A stretch of 64,000 nt of DNA, from the NCBI RefSeq assembly GCF_001423245.1, contig NZ_LMOH01000005.1, forward strand, positions 1 to 64,000, given 5' to 3'. Source of the stretch: Aureimonas sp. Leaf324 (GTDB lineage Bacteria > Pseudomonadota > Alphaproteobacteria > Rhizobiales > Rhizobiaceae). Below, in pieces: positions 53,607-62,929 of this stretch. The notes beneath the pieces were generated by a model that had not been told where the DNA came from, searched no databases, and saw only the letters and a program-made list of their open reading frames with translations. The stretch's first letter is position 1, and every line of letters begins with the position of its first letter. The translations under genes were made by a program, and so were the position numbers.

Positions 53607-54636
53607 TCCCGCGCACCCGACCCCGACCCACGCCTCCGCGCTGGCGCGGCTGCGCCGCCGCCCCGAAGCCTGGCTCTTCGGCGTGATCGTCATCGCCGTC
53701 CTGTTCTTCGGCTCGACGGCGCCGGGCTTCCTGACGCTGCCCAACGTCATCGACCTGCTCGAGACCTATTCGGTGCAGGCGATCATGGCGATGGGCCTCT
53801 TCGTGGTGCTCGTCTCGGGCGGCATCGACATCTCGTTCGCGGCCACCGCGTCCGTGTCGCAGTATGTCGCCGCGCTCCTGGCGGCTCGGCTCGGCCTTCC
53901 CGCTCCCCTGGTGATCGCGGCCGGCCTTGCCGTCGGCACGGCGCTCGGCGGACTGAACGCGGCGCTGATCCACTTCGTGCGCATCCCCTCGATCATCGCG
54001 ACGATCGCGATGATGAGCGTCACCTTCTCGCTCCTCATGTACTTCTCGGGCGGTCGCTCGATCTACGACCTGCCGGAATGGTGGACGACGCGCATCACCG
54101 TCTACGAGACCGAACTCGCCAGCGGCGACCTCGTGCGCGTCACGCTGCCGATCGTGGCGATGATCGTGGTGAGCCTCGGGACCTGTGCGCTGATGACGCG
54201 CATGTCGGTCGGCCGCCAGCTCTACGCGATGGGCGGCAACCCGGAAGCGGCGCGGCGCATCGGCATCTCGATCGGCCGCCTCCACTTCGTCGCCTACGGT
54301 TTCCTCGGCTTCCTCGCGGCCCTGGCCGGCATGCTGCAGGCGCATCGCGTCGGCGAAAGCGTGCCCAACGCCATGGTCAACACGGAGCTTGCGGTTCTCT
54401 CGGCCGCCGTCCTCGGCGGCGCCAGCCTGACGGGCGGCATCGGCACCGTGCCGGGCGTCCTTCTCGGCATCGTGCTCCTCGCCATCCTGCAGAACGGTCT
54501 CAACCTTCTCGGCGTCTCCTCGTACTTCTTCCAGATCGTGATCGGCTTGACGATCCTCGCCTCGACCTCGCTCACCGTCCTGTCGTCACGGCGGGGCCGG
54601 CGCCACCGCACGCTCGGCGAGGCCGCCCATGCTTGA
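53599..54636 (+). CDS. CUT2 sugar ABC transporter permease, first
   Basis: The 345-residue protein has eight or more hydrophobic segments. It shows the CUT2 signatures VSGGIDISFAATASVSQYV, YAMGGNPEAARRIGISIGRL and TGGIGTVPGVLLGI. It overlaps the ATPase by eight bases and the second permease by eight. The two permeases differ and presumably form a heterodimer, as in rhamnose transporters. Confidence 0.94.
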   Translation: MPDPAHPTPTHASALARLRRRPEAWLFGVIVIAVLFFGSTAPGFLTLPNVIDLLETYSVQAIMAMGLFVVLVSGGIDISFAATASVSQYVAALLAARLGLPAPLVIAAGLAVGTALGGLNAALIHFVRIPSIIATIAMMSVTFSLLMYFSGGRSIYDLPEWWTTRITVYETELASGDLVRVTLPIVAMIVVSLGTCALMTRMSVGRQLYAMGGNPEAARRIGISIGRLHFVAYGFLGFLAALAGMLQAHRVGESVPNAMVNTELAVLSAAVLGGASLTGGIGTVPGVLLGIVLLAILQNGLNLLGVSSYFFQIVIGLTILASTSLTVLSSRRGRRHRTLGEAAHA

Positions 54637-55702
54637 GACCGACAAGCCCCATCCGATCGGCGAGGCCGGCCCCCTGGCGGACTTCATGGCACGGCTGCGC
54701 ACGGCCGTTCCCCATGCGCATCTCGGGCTCGTCGGGCTCCTCGCCGCGCTTCTCGTCCTCTTCTCGCTTGCGGTTCCGGGCTTTGCGAGCGTCGGGACGC
54801 TGCAGTCGTTCATGTTCCAGATGCCGCTTCTGGGGCTTCTGTCGCTGGCGATGATCGTGCCGCTCATCACCGGCGGGCTGAACCTGGCGATCATCGCGAC
54901 CACCAACCAGTGCGCGCTCCTGATTGTGTTCGTGATGCAGAACGCGATCGCCCCCGATGCGGGGACCGGGGCAGTGCTGGCAGGGGCAGCGCTCGCCTTC
55001 GCCGCCGGGCTTCTCCTCTGCCTCGTGATCGGCCTCCTGACGGGCCTCCTCGTCGCCTATACCGGCGTCCACCCGATCCTCGTCACCCTCGGCACCAAGT
55101 CGCTGATCGACGGCGTCAGCATCTACCTGACGCGCGGCATGGCGCTGTCCGGCGTGCCCGAGCTCGTCTCGCGCCTCGGCAATTCGAGCTTTTTAGGCAT
55201 TCCGCTCGTCTTCGTCCTCCTGGTGCTGGTCGCGATCCTCGTCGGGCTCGTCCTGAAGAAGACCGCCTTCGGCATCGCCTGCCACATGATCGGCTCCAAC
55301 CTCGAGGCCGCGCGCTATTCGGCGATCGACACCAAGCGCGTCCTCGTCGGCGTCTACACCCTCTCCAGCCTCGTCTGCTTCATGGCCGCGCTGGTGATGC
55401 TCGTGATCTTCAATTCGGCGAGCGCCGACTACGCGCAGTCCTATCTTCTGGTGACGATCCTCGCCGCCGTGCTCGGCGGCGTCGATCCGTTCGGCGGCTT
55501 CGGCACGGTGGGCGGCCTGATGGTGGCGCTGGCGATCCTTCAGGTGATCTCGTCGGGCTTCAACCAGTTCGGGCTGTCGAACTACCTGACGCTCGCGATC
55601 TGGGGCGGCACCCTGATCGTCGTGGTGGTGGCGCAGACGCTGCGCCCGCATCTCTCGCTCTTCGTCTCGATGCTGCGACCGCACCGGGAGAAGCGCCCAT
55701 GA
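54629..55702 (+). CDS. CUT2 sugar ABC transporter permease, second
   Basis: The 357-residue paralogue has LITGGLNLAIIATTNQCAL, CHMIGSNLEAARYSAIDTKR and GGVDPFGGFGTVGGLMVAL. The CUT2 GIDLS motif is altered to GLNLA, as is common in the second subunit. It is translationally coupled on both sides (overlap with the first permease, ATGA with the kinase). Confidence 0.94.
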   Translation: MLETDKPHPIGEAGPLADFMARLRTAVPHAHLGLVGLLAALLVLFSLAVPGFASVGTLQSFMFQMPLLGLLSLAMIVPLITGGLNLAIIATTNQCALLIVFVMQNAIAPDAGTGAVLAGAALAFAAGLLLCLVIGLLTGLLVAYTGVHPILVTLGTKSLIDGVSIYLTRGMALSGVPELVSRLGNSSFLGIPLVFVLLVLVAILVGLVLKKTAFGIACHMIGSNLEAARYSAIDTKRVLVGVYTLSSLVCFMAALVMLVIFNSASADYAQSYLLVTILAAVLGGVDPFGGFGTVGGLMVALAILQVISSGFNQFGLSNYLTLAIWGGTLIVVVVAQTLRPHLSLFVSMLRPHREKRP

Positions 55703-57087
55703 GCGTGGTCGCCGTCTTCGACATCGGCAAGACCAACGTCAAGCTCTTCGCCGCGACCGGGAGCGGCACCATCCTGGAGGAGCTTTCCGCGCCGAACCGC
55801 GTCCAGGACGGTCCGCCCTATCGCCATCACGATCTCGATGCGCTGGAAGGCTGGCTGCTCGACGGGCTCGCCGATCTCGGCCGGCGCCACCCGATCGAGG
55901 CGATCGTCGCCTGTTCGCACGGCTCGGGCGGCGTCCTCGTCGGACCGGACGTGGCCGCAATGCCGATGATCGACTACGAGCAGGACCCGCCGCCCGATAT
56001 CACGGCGGACTACGCCGGCATGGCAGGCTCGTTCCGCGACCGGGGCAGCGCGGTGATGCTCGGCTCGGCGCATCTGGCGCGCCAGATGCTGTGGCTGGAG
56101 CGCGGCTGGCCGGACGCCTTCGCCCGGGCGACGGCCTTCCTGGCCCTCCCGCAATACTGGGCCTTCCGCCTCTGTGGCGTCGCGGCCAGCGAAGTCACGA
56201 GCCTTGCGGCGCAGTCGCACCTCTGGTCGGGCGCCGACGGGCGGCCGACACCGCTCGTCGCCCGGCGCGGCTGGGAGCACCTCCTGCCGCCGATGCGCCC
56301 CGCCTTCGAGACGCTCGGCACGCTGAAGCCCGAGCTCGCGCGACGCTGCGGCCTGCCGCCCGGAACCCGCGTCGTGTGCGGCATCCACGATTCCTCGGCC
56401 AACTTCTATCGCTACCAGGCCGCCGGCCTGTCCGACCTCACCGTGATCTCGACCGGCACGTGGATCGTGGCCCTCACCGACCGCACCGGCGTCGACCTCG
56501 ACACCGAAACCCCCGGACTGTCCTGCAACGCCGACGTCTTCGGCCGCCCGGTTCCGGGCATCCTGACGATGGGCGGGCGCGAGTTCGCGGCCGTCGCCGA
56601 CGGCGCGGACGGACCGGCGACCCTCGAAGCGCTGAGGCGCTGTGTCGCCAGCCGGACCGTCGTCCTGCCCTCCTTCGGAGCCGACGACGGCCTGTTTCCG
56701 GGCACCTCGCGCCGCGGTCGCATCCACGGGCCGCTCGCCGGCGATCCGTCCGTTCGCTTCACCCTCGCCCTCCTTTATGCGGCCCTTCTCGCCAGCCAGT
56801 GCCTTCAGGCCCTGCCGGCATCACGAACAGTCGTTCTCGACGGCGGACTGGTGCGCGATCCCCTGTTCGGCGCGATCATGGCGGCGCTGAACCCGACGGT
56901 CCGCGTGCTCGTGGACCGGGATCCGCACGGCACCGCAACGGGCGCCGCGCTTCTGGCAACACATGAAGCCCGTCGCGGCCTCGCCCCGCTGGCGGCGGAA
57001 GCACCGGACGTGTACGGCCTTCCCGACCTTCTCCCCTATTGGTCGCACTGGCGCGACCTGACCCATCCCGGAGCCCGAGCCTCATGA
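55699..57087 (+). CDS. FGGY-family carbohydrate kinase
   Basis: The 462-residue enzyme starts VVAVFDIGKTNVKLFA (phosphate-binding loop) and has the catalytic Asp in CGIHDSSANFYRYQA near residue 233 and STGTWIVALTDR. The C-terminal nucleotide-binding region includes VLDGGLVRDPLFGAIMAALN. It phosphorylates a keto-sugar; fuculokinase, rhamnulokinase and xylulokinase are relatives. ATGA overlap joins it to the permease, and to the aldolase after it, so its product is probably the aldolase substrate (a ketose 1-phosphate). Confidence 0.9.
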   Translation: MSVVAVFDIGKTNVKLFAATGSGTILEELSAPNRVQDGPPYRHHDLDALEGWLLDGLADLGRRHPIEAIVACSHGSGGVLVGPDVAAMPMIDYEQDPPPDITADYAGMAGSFRDRGSAVMLGSAHLARQMLWLERGWPDAFARATAFLALPQYWAFRLCGVAASEVTSLAAQSHLWSGADGRPTPLVARRGWEHLLPPMRPAFETLGTLKPELARRCGLPPGTRVVCGIHDSSANFYRYQAAGLSDLTVISTGTWIVALTDRTGVDLDTETPGLSCNADVFGRPVPGILTMGGREFAAVADGADGPATLEALRRCVASRTVVLPSFGADDGLFPGTSRRGRIHGPLAGDPSVRFTLALLYAALLASQCLQALPASRTVVLDGGLVRDPLFGAIMAALNPTVRVLVDRDPHGTATGAALLATHEARRGLAPLAAEAPDVYGLPDLLPYWSHWRDLTHPGARAS

Positions 57088-57785
57088 CCCTGCGAACCGA
57101 CGACGCCTTGCGCGAGGAGATGGTCGCGACCTGCCGCCGCATGAACGAGAGCGGCATCAACCAGGGAACCGCGGGCAACCTGTCCGTGCGCAACGAGGGG
57201 GGCTTCCTCGTCACCCCGACCTCCCTGCCCTACGACCGGATGCAGCCGGAAGACCTCGTGCAGATGTCGTTCGACGGCACCTACGAGGGCCCCCGGCGCC
57301 CGTCGTCGGAGTGGCGCTTCCACCGCGACATCCTCGCCGCCCGGCCCGACGTCGACTGCGTTCTTCACTGCCATTCCGTCTACGCCACGACGCTCGCCGT
57401 CCATCACCACGAGATCCCGAGCTTCCACTACATGACGGCGGTCGCCGGCGGCACGACGATCCGCTGCTCGCGCTATGCCACCTTCGGCACGCAGGCCCTG
57501 TCGGACGCCGCGCTGGAAGCGCTCGAGGACCGCTTGGCCTGCCTTCTCGGCCAGCACGGGCAGATCGCGCTCGGGCGCACGATGGCGAGCGCGCTGGCGC
57601 TGGCGATCGAGGTCGAGACCCTGTCGCGCCTCTACGTCCAGGCGCGCGTCCTCGGCGAGCCACCGGTCCTGCCGGACGAGGAGATGGCCCGCGTCATCCA
57701 GCAGATGAAGAACATGAGCTACGGCCACGCCCCCGACCTCGACGGGGTCAACGACACGCCGGGCACCCGATCCACGTTCGGGTAA
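57084..57785 (+). CDS. Class II aldolase/adducin-family aldolase (fuculose-phosphate type)
   Basis: The 233-residue enzyme has GNLSVRNEGGFLVTPT, the catalytic Glu76 (PSSEWRFH) and zinc ligands His95, His97 (LHCHSVYAT) and His158 (LLGQHGQIA). These match the positions in fuculose 1-phosphate aldolase. It would split a ketose 1-phosphate to dihydroxyacetone phosphate plus an aldehyde. Start ATG 57084 overlaps the kinase stop. It ends the operon, followed by a strong stem-loop. Confidence 0.92.
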   Translation: MTLRTDDALREEMVATCRRMNESGINQGTAGNLSVRNEGGFLVTPTSLPYDRMQPEDLVQMSFDGTYEGPRRPSSEWRFHRDILAARPDVDCVLHCHSVYATTLAVHHHEIPSFHYMTAVAGGTTIRCSRYATFGTQALSDAALEALEDRLACLLGQHGQIALGRTMASALALAIEVETLSRLYVQARVLGEPPVLPDEEMARVIQQMKNMSYGHAPDLDGVNDTPGTRSTFG

Positions 57786-58117
57786 TCCAGCGAGCGCGCC
57801 AGCCGTCGACATCCGGCCATCTGCCCGGCGCGAGAGCTGCCGCCAAGGGTCCATCGACCTTTGGCGGCAGCTGCGTCATCCGATCCGCGCCGCGCGGACG
57901 ATGAGAGAACACTCGAAGGTCGCGGCCGCCGCGAAGGCCCAGCCGGCGACATCCGCCTCCGGACAGTCAGCGTAAGCCATCCATCATCGACCGCGAAAGC
58001 GGACGGACGTGACCTTCACGCCGCATCTCCGTCGGTCACATGGCGGTGATCGCCCCATCCGATGCCGGCGTCCCACCGTACCTTTCGTGTTTGGAAAAAC
58101 GAACACGGGAGTGGGAC
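57786..58117. other. Intergenic, about 330 bases; stem-loop but no gene
   Basis: The only clear structure is the long inverted repeat at 57835-57872, described separately. The rest has no protein-like frame. It probably also carries the promoter of the DUF7282-like gene at 58118. Confidence 0.5.
57835..57872. terminator. Very stable stem-loop after the aldolase gene
   Basis: A 17-base arm starting AGCTGCCGCCAAGGGTC pairs with GACCTTTGGCGGCAGCT around the loop CATC, with one G-T wobble pair and no gap. It begins 50 bases after the aldolase stop. No T-run follows on either strand, so it may be a Rho-type pause or 3'-end stabiliser rather than a classic intrinsic terminator. Confidence 0.65.
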
Positions 58118-58531
58118 ATGAAGAAGAGCACGATCCTCGTCGCGGGAGCCCTGTGCATGGCGGCATCGTCCGCCTTTGCCCAGCAGGCCATGCAAGGCGT
58201 CAAGGCATCGGATCAGGATGTTTCGAACGGCATCGTCAGCGCCGACGCCGTCATGGCCGCGAAGAACGGCTGGCTCGTCGTCCATCGCACCGACGCCGCG
58301 ATGAAGCCGGGCCCGGTCGTCGGGCATGCCCCGATCCGGGCCGGGACCACCAACGACGTCGCGGCGATCCTGACGGAAGACGTCAAATCCGGCGACATGT
58401 TGATGCTGATGGTTCACGCGGAGGACGGCGGGACCAAGAAGGGTGTGTTCGAGTACACGCTGGGCGCCAAGGAGGACGGCCCCGTCCGCGTCGACGACAA
58501 GCTCGTCATGACCATGATCGAGGCTCAGTAG
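58118..58531 (+). CDS. Secreted DUF7282-like protein
   Basis: The 137-residue precursor has a signal peptide (MKKSTILVAGALCMAASSAFA) and a beta-rich mature part. SADAVMAAKNGWLVVHRTD, PGPVVGHAPIRAGTTNDV and SGDMLMLMVHAEDG resemble the DUF7282 domain known from archaeal and bacterial exported proteins. Function is unknown; it is likely periplasmic. GGGAGTGGG lies upstream of ATG 58118. Confidence 0.7.
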   Translation: MKKSTILVAGALCMAASSAFAQQAMQGVKASDQDVSNGIVSADAVMAAKNGWLVVHRTDAAMKPGPVVGHAPIRAGTTNDVAAILTEDVKSGDMLMLMVHAEDGGTKKGVFEYTLGAKEDGPVRVDDKLVMTMIEAQ

Positions 58532-58931
58532 CCCGTCGGGGCTCGCCGCCATCGGGTGGCGGGCTCCTGCCCGCGTCTGCATCCTCCTGTCCGACGGGCA
58601 GCCACCGACAGCGGCATCGACGCGAAAATGGGCGACGGGGCGGACGCTCAAGATCGGCAGCCCGATCGCACTGCGGTTCTTCACCGGCCTCGTCGCGACG
58701 AACGCGACCCTCTCGTGGGATCGGCCGGCCAGCGTCGCGAGAAGGTCTGCGAGGCGCGCACCACGGTCGGCACGGTGGCCGCCGCCGGCACGAGGCCCGA
58801 CACGTTTCCGGCGCTCTTCGTGGTAGCGTTGCTTCCCTCCCCCTGCCGCGCAGTGCGCTCGAGACGGCGGTCGAAGCGACCGAACGCGGAAAACTCGTCG
58901 GAGGAGAGGTCCAGCCGGCCGAACCGCCGCC
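58532..58931. other. Convergent intergenic region, about 400 bases, no gene recognised
   Basis: No frame on either strand is protein-like, and I find no repeat or hairpin of note. It separates the DUF7282-like gene from the end of the leftward CUT2 operon. Confidence 0.45.
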
Positions 58932-59945
58932 CTATCGGGCCCGCGCCTTGAGCCAGCGGTCGAAGGCGACCGCCAGGATCAGGATCAGGCCGATCACCAC
59001 CTGCTGCGTGTAGGACGAGACGTTGTTGAGCACGAGGCCGTTGACGAGAACGCCGATCAGAGCCGCGCCGATGACCGTGCCGCCGACGGTGCCGACGCCG
59101 CCGAAGAGGCTGGTGCCCCCGATGACGACGGCCGATATCACCGTCAGCTCATAGCCGATGCCCGCCACGGCCTCCGCCGAGTTGAGGCGCGCCGAGAGGA
59201 CGAAGGCCGCCAGCCCGCAGAAGAAGCCGACGATGAGGTAGACCGAGACGAGGATCGCATCGACCTTCAGACCGGACAGGCGCGCGGCTTCCGCGTTGCC
59301 GCCCACCGCATAGACCGCCCGTCCGTAGCGCGTGTAGCGCAGGACGACATGGCACAGGATCGCGGCCACCGCGAAGATGATGACGGGCACCGGCACCGGA
59401 CCGACCAGCCCGGCACCGAACCAGCGCATGGACGCGTCGAAGCCCGAGATCGGGCCGCCGTTCGAAAGCGTCAGCGTCAGCCCGCGGAAGATCGTCAGCC
59501 CCCCGAGCGTCACCACGAAGGGCGGCACCTTCAGCCGGGTGATGGCGAGGCCCTGGATCGCGCCGCAGAGCGTGCCGACGGCCAAGGCCGCAAGGAGCGC
59601 GGCGAACCAGCCGTAGCCGCCCGCCGCCGCCCCCCCGAGCGACAGGGTGTTGGCCGCTCCGCCCTTGAAGACGATGGCCGCGACCATGCCCGACAGCGCC
59701 ACCAGCGAGCCCACAGACAGATCGATGCCGGCCGTCAGGATGACGAAGGTCATGCCGAGCGCGATCAGGCCGGTGATCGAGATCTGGCGCAGGACGTTGA
59801 AGAGATTGGTGGGGTTCAGGAAGTTCGGGTTGACGAGTGCGAAGACTGCCATCAGCACCAGGAGGAAGAGAAGCGGTCCGAAGGTCTTGAGCACGCGGAA
59901 GAGGTTGACCCGCGGGCGTGTCGCCGCCTCGTTGACTGCGGTCAT
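58932..59945 (-). CDS. CUT2 sugar ABC transporter permease (RbsC-like)
   Basis: The 337-residue protein has hydrophobic segments throughout. It shows RbsC signatures FVILTAGIDLSVGSLVALSG, YAVGGNAEAARLSGLKVDA and SLFGGVGTVGGTVIGA. A single permease gene is present, so it would act as a homodimer, as in ribose transport. Its ATG overlaps the ATPase stop by ATGA. Confidence 0.94.
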   Translation of the reverse strand: MTAVNEAATRPRVNLFRVLKTFGPLLFLLVLMAVFALVNPNFLNPTNLFNVLRQISITGLIALGMTFVILTAGIDLSVGSLVALSGMVAAIVFKGGAANTLSLGGAAAGGYGWFAALLAALAVGTLCGAIQGLAITRLKVPPFVVTLGGLTIFRGLTLTLSNGGPISGFDASMRWFGAGLVGPVPVPVIIFAVAAILCHVVLRYTRYGRAVYAVGGNAEAARLSGLKVDAILVSVYLIVGFFCGLAAFVLSARLNSAEAVAGIGYELTVISAVVIGGTSLFGGVGTVGGTVIGAALIGVLVNGLVLNNVSSYTQQVVIGLILILAVAFDRWLKARAR

Positions 59946-61531
59946 GGGCGGGGCTCCGTCCGGGTTCCGAGCGCCATCAGCGCCATGAGGGATTCTTCGC
60001 TGGCCTGCGCCGCCGGCATCTCGCCGGTGATGCGGCCCTCGCGCATGGTCACGATGCGATCGCTCACCGCCAGGATTTCCGGCAGTTCGGATGAAATCAC
60101 GAGAACGGCGATGCCGCGCGCCGCCAGCCCCACCAGGATCTGGTGGACCTCGGCCTTGGCTCCGACGTCGACGCCGCGCGTCGGCTCGTCGACGATCAGG
60201 ACCTTCGGATCGCGCGCCAGCCAGCGGGCGAGGATCACCTTCTGCTGGTTGCCGCCGGAAAGCCCGGCGATCAGCTGATCCGGGCCGGCCATGCGGATGT
60301 TCAGCATCTTCCTGTAGTCGGCGAGATCGCGGCGCTCGCGCCCTTCGGCCATGAAGCCCAGCGCGCCGGCATAGGCCTTCAGCGACGCGACGGAGAAGTT
60401 CGGCTGGATGCCGAGCGCCGGGAAGATCGCCTGGTGCTTGCGATCCTCCGGCACGAGGCCGATCCCGAGCGCGATGGCGTCGGACGGCGCGGCGGGGGCG
60501 ATCGGCCGGCCGTCGAGGCGGATCTCGCCGCCCGCACGCCGGTCGGCGCCGAAGATCGCCCGCGCCAGTTCCGTGCGCCCCGACCCGACGAGACCCGCGA
60601 TCCCCAGGATCTCGCCGGCCCGGAGATCGAGATCGACGCCTTTCAGGACGATCGCGTGCGGAGCCTCGGGATTGCGGTGCGTGGTCAATCCGCGCACCGA
60701 CAGGCGCACCTCGCCGGCCTTCGCCCGCTCCGCGGGCCGGGCATAGAGCTCGGAGGCGGCACGCCCGACCATCCGTTCGATCACCGCCGGGACCGGGATG
60801 GGACCCGTCCCGCGCTCCAGCTCGCCGGCCAGCCGGCCGTCGCGCAGAACGGTCATGCGGTCGCACACCTCGGAGGCTTCCTCCAGACGATGGGTGACGA
60901 ACATGATGGACACCCCGGCCGAGCGGAGCTGGCGCATGATGCCGAGGAGGCGGCTGACTTCGGCTTCCGAAAGGGCGGAGGTCGGCTCGTCCATCACGAT
61001 GACGCGCGAGCGAAGCGAAAGCGCGCGCGCGATCTCCACCATCTGCTGCTCGGCTACCGACAGCGCCGAGACGGGCGTGCGCACGTCGAGACGCAGGCCG
61101 ACCCGAGCGATCGCCTCCGACGCGGCCTCGCGCATGGCGCGCCAGTCGACGAACTTCCAGCGGTTCACCGGCGCCCGGCCGACGAAGATGTTCTCGGCCA
61201 CCGACAGGGTCGGGATCAGCGACAGTTCCTGGTAGATCGTCACGATGCCGGCCCGCATCGCCTCGTCCGGATTGGCGAAGGCGACCGGGCGGCCATCGAG
61301 GCGGATTTCGCCGCGCGAGGGCGGCTGGACGCCGGACAGGATCTTCAGAAGCGTCGACTTGCCGGCGCCGTTCTCGCCCATCAGGCCGAGGATCTCGCCG
61401 GCGTGCAGGCGCAACGAGACGTCGTCGAGCGCGCGCACGCCCGAGAAGTCCTTCGAGATGCCCTGCATCTCGAGCAGCGGAATGGCCGCCGGCGCGGCCG
61501 GGATGGTGACGGAGGGCGCGAGCATCGGCAT
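59942..61531 (-). CDS. CUT2 sugar ABC transporter ATPase (RbsA-like)
   Basis: This two-domain ABC ATPase of about 529 residues has a first domain with GENGAGKST, LSVAEQQMVEIARAL and VIVMDEPTSAL. The second has a degenerate Walker A (GLVGSGRTEL), the signature LSGGNQQKVILARWL and intact VLIVDEPTRGVDVGAK. The first ATG is 61531; GTG 61543 and ATG 61525 are alternatives. It lies 56 bases after the binding-protein gene. Confidence 0.94.
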   Translation of the reverse strand: MPMLAPSVTIPAAPAAIPLLEMQGISKDFSGVRALDDVSLRLHAGEILGLMGENGAGKSTLLKILSGVQPPSRGEIRLDGRPVAFANPDEAMRAGIVTIYQELSLIPTLSVAENIFVGRAPVNRWKFVDWRAMREAASEAIARVGLRLDVRTPVSALSVAEQQMVEIARALSLRSRVIVMDEPTSALSEAEVSRLLGIMRQLRSAGVSIMFVTHRLEEASEVCDRMTVLRDGRLAGELERGTGPIPVPAVIERMVGRAASELYARPAERAKAGEVRLSVRGLTTHRNPEAPHAIVLKGVDLDLRAGEILGIAGLVGSGRTELARAIFGADRRAGGEIRLDGRPIAPAAPSDAIALGIGLVPEDRKHQAIFPALGIQPNFSVASLKAYAGALGFMAEGRERRDLADYRKMLNIRMAGPDQLIAGLSGGNQQKVILARWLARDPKVLIVDEPTRGVDVGAKAEVHQILVGLAARGIAVLVISSELPEILAVSDRIVTMREGRITGEMPAAQASEESLMALMALGTRTEPRP

Positions 61532-61587
61532 GCGGCCCAGCACCGGCCGGCGCCAAGGGGGCGCCCGGCCGATGCTGAAGCCTTCCC

Positions 61588-62538
61588 TCAGCCGGCCTCG
61601 CTCAAACGCTCGGACTTGTCGAGATTGTCCTTGCCGATCACGATCGGCGTCAGGAGAACCTGGGATTGCGCCGGCTTCGTCTTGTTGCGGGCGAAATCCA
61701 CCGCGATGCGAACCGCGGTGCGGGACTGCTCGCCCGGAAACTGCTCCACCGTGCCGGCCAGCTTACCGTCGCGCACCGCCGCCAGCGCTTCGGGCAGCGC
61801 GTCGAAGCCGTAGATCAGGACGTCGGTGTGGCCCGCCGCCTCGCAGGCTTCCATCGCGCCGAGCGCCATGTCGTCGTTGGCGCAGACGATGACGTCCGGC
61901 TTGCCGTGGGCGGTGAGGCCGGCTTCCGTCACCGACAGGGCCTCGGCCCTCGCGAAATTGGCGGTCTGCTCGAAGACGATCTGATACTTGTCCTTGCCGT
62001 CGAGAATGGCATGGACGCCCTTGTTGCGGTCGATCGCGGGGCCGGCGCCCGGCTGTCCCTGCAGGTGGAAGATCTTGGCGCCGTCGGGCTTGGCAGCGAT
62101 GATGGCGTTGGCCTGCGCCTCGCCGCCCTTGGCGTTGTCGGCGCCGACATGGGCGAGGATGCCATCCACGCCGTCGACGCGCCGGTCGATCGTGACCACC
62201 GGGATGCCGGCCTGCACGGCCTGCTCGACGGCGGGCGCCAGCGAGTTGACGTCGAGCGGCGAGATGACGATGGCATCGACCTTCTGGACCACCGCGGCCT
62301 CGACGTCGCCCGTCTGCTTGGGCGCCGAGTTCTGGCCGTCGCTTTCGATCAGCGTGATGCCGCCGATCTCCTGCGCCTGCGCCTTGATCTGGTTCAGCAT
62401 GTGGACGAAGAACGGAAAGCTGAGGCTCGGCACGGAGCCGAGAATGGTCAGGGGCGCGGCTTGCGCCCAGCTTCTTCCGGCCGAAAGGGCGACCACGCCC
62501 AGGGCAGCCGACGACAACAGGAACGAACGCCTGTTCAT
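61588..62538 (-). CDS. CUT2 sugar ABC substrate-binding protein (RbsB-like)
   Basis: The 316-residue precursor begins MNRRSFLLSSAALGVVALSA, a twin-arginine-like signal. It continues as a ribose-type binding protein: DAIVISPLDVNSLAPAVEQA, PVVTIDRRVDGVDGILAHVGAD and VIVCANDDMALGAMEA. It is the first gene of a three-gene leftward operon with ATPase and permease. No metabolic enzyme accompanies it, so the sugar cannot be named. Confidence 0.93.
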   Translation of the reverse strand: MNRRSFLLSSAALGVVALSAGRSWAQAAPLTILGSVPSLSFPFFVHMLNQIKAQAQEIGGITLIESDGQNSAPKQTGDVEAAVVQKVDAIVISPLDVNSLAPAVEQAVQAGIPVVTIDRRVDGVDGILAHVGADNAKGGEAQANAIIAAKPDGAKIFHLQGQPGAGPAIDRNKGVHAILDGKDKYQIVFEQTANFARAEALSVTEAGLTAHGKPDVIVCANDDMALGAMEACEAAGHTDVLIYGFDALPEALAAVRDGKLAGTVEQFPGEQSRTAVRIAVDFARNKTKPAQSQVLLTPIVIGKDNLDKSERLSEAG

Positions 62539-62617
62539 GATGTGAACCCTCCCGCTTGCGCCGCCGGCCTCCCGCTCTGCGTCGGGTCGGTCCGGGCACA
62601 CGTCACGGTATCACGCA

Positions 62618-62635
62618 CACTTGTCCGTGCAAGTG
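62618..62635. promoter_or_regulatory. Inverted repeat upstream of the RbsB-like gene
   Basis: CACTTG and CAAGTG flank six bases (CACTTGTCCGTGCAAGTG) about 80 bases upstream of the binding-protein start. This is a plausible repressor site; the partial DeoR gene at 63732 is the nearest regulator, but the match to it is unproven. Confidence 0.45.
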
Positions 62636-62929
62636 GGATTGATGGATCGTTAAAGGTCACCGTTGCGGCGCCTGATTGGCCTTGGCGACGGGCTCTCTGC
62701 CGGTCGAGCCGGATACGGACGGCGGCGAGCCCGGTGGCGGTGCGGACGTTGCCGCGCCGTCGATCGTTGCGCGGGGCGAGCCCTCGCATCGGCTTGAAGC
62801 GGTCGCAGGAGCACCCCGCGAGGTTGCGCTGACGATGGACCCAGCGGCTTGCGGCGAAGGCGCCCTTTGCGCGTCGAACGCGGCGAGATGTTGGCCCGGC
62901 CACCCCGCGCGGCCACGAAGGACCGGATA

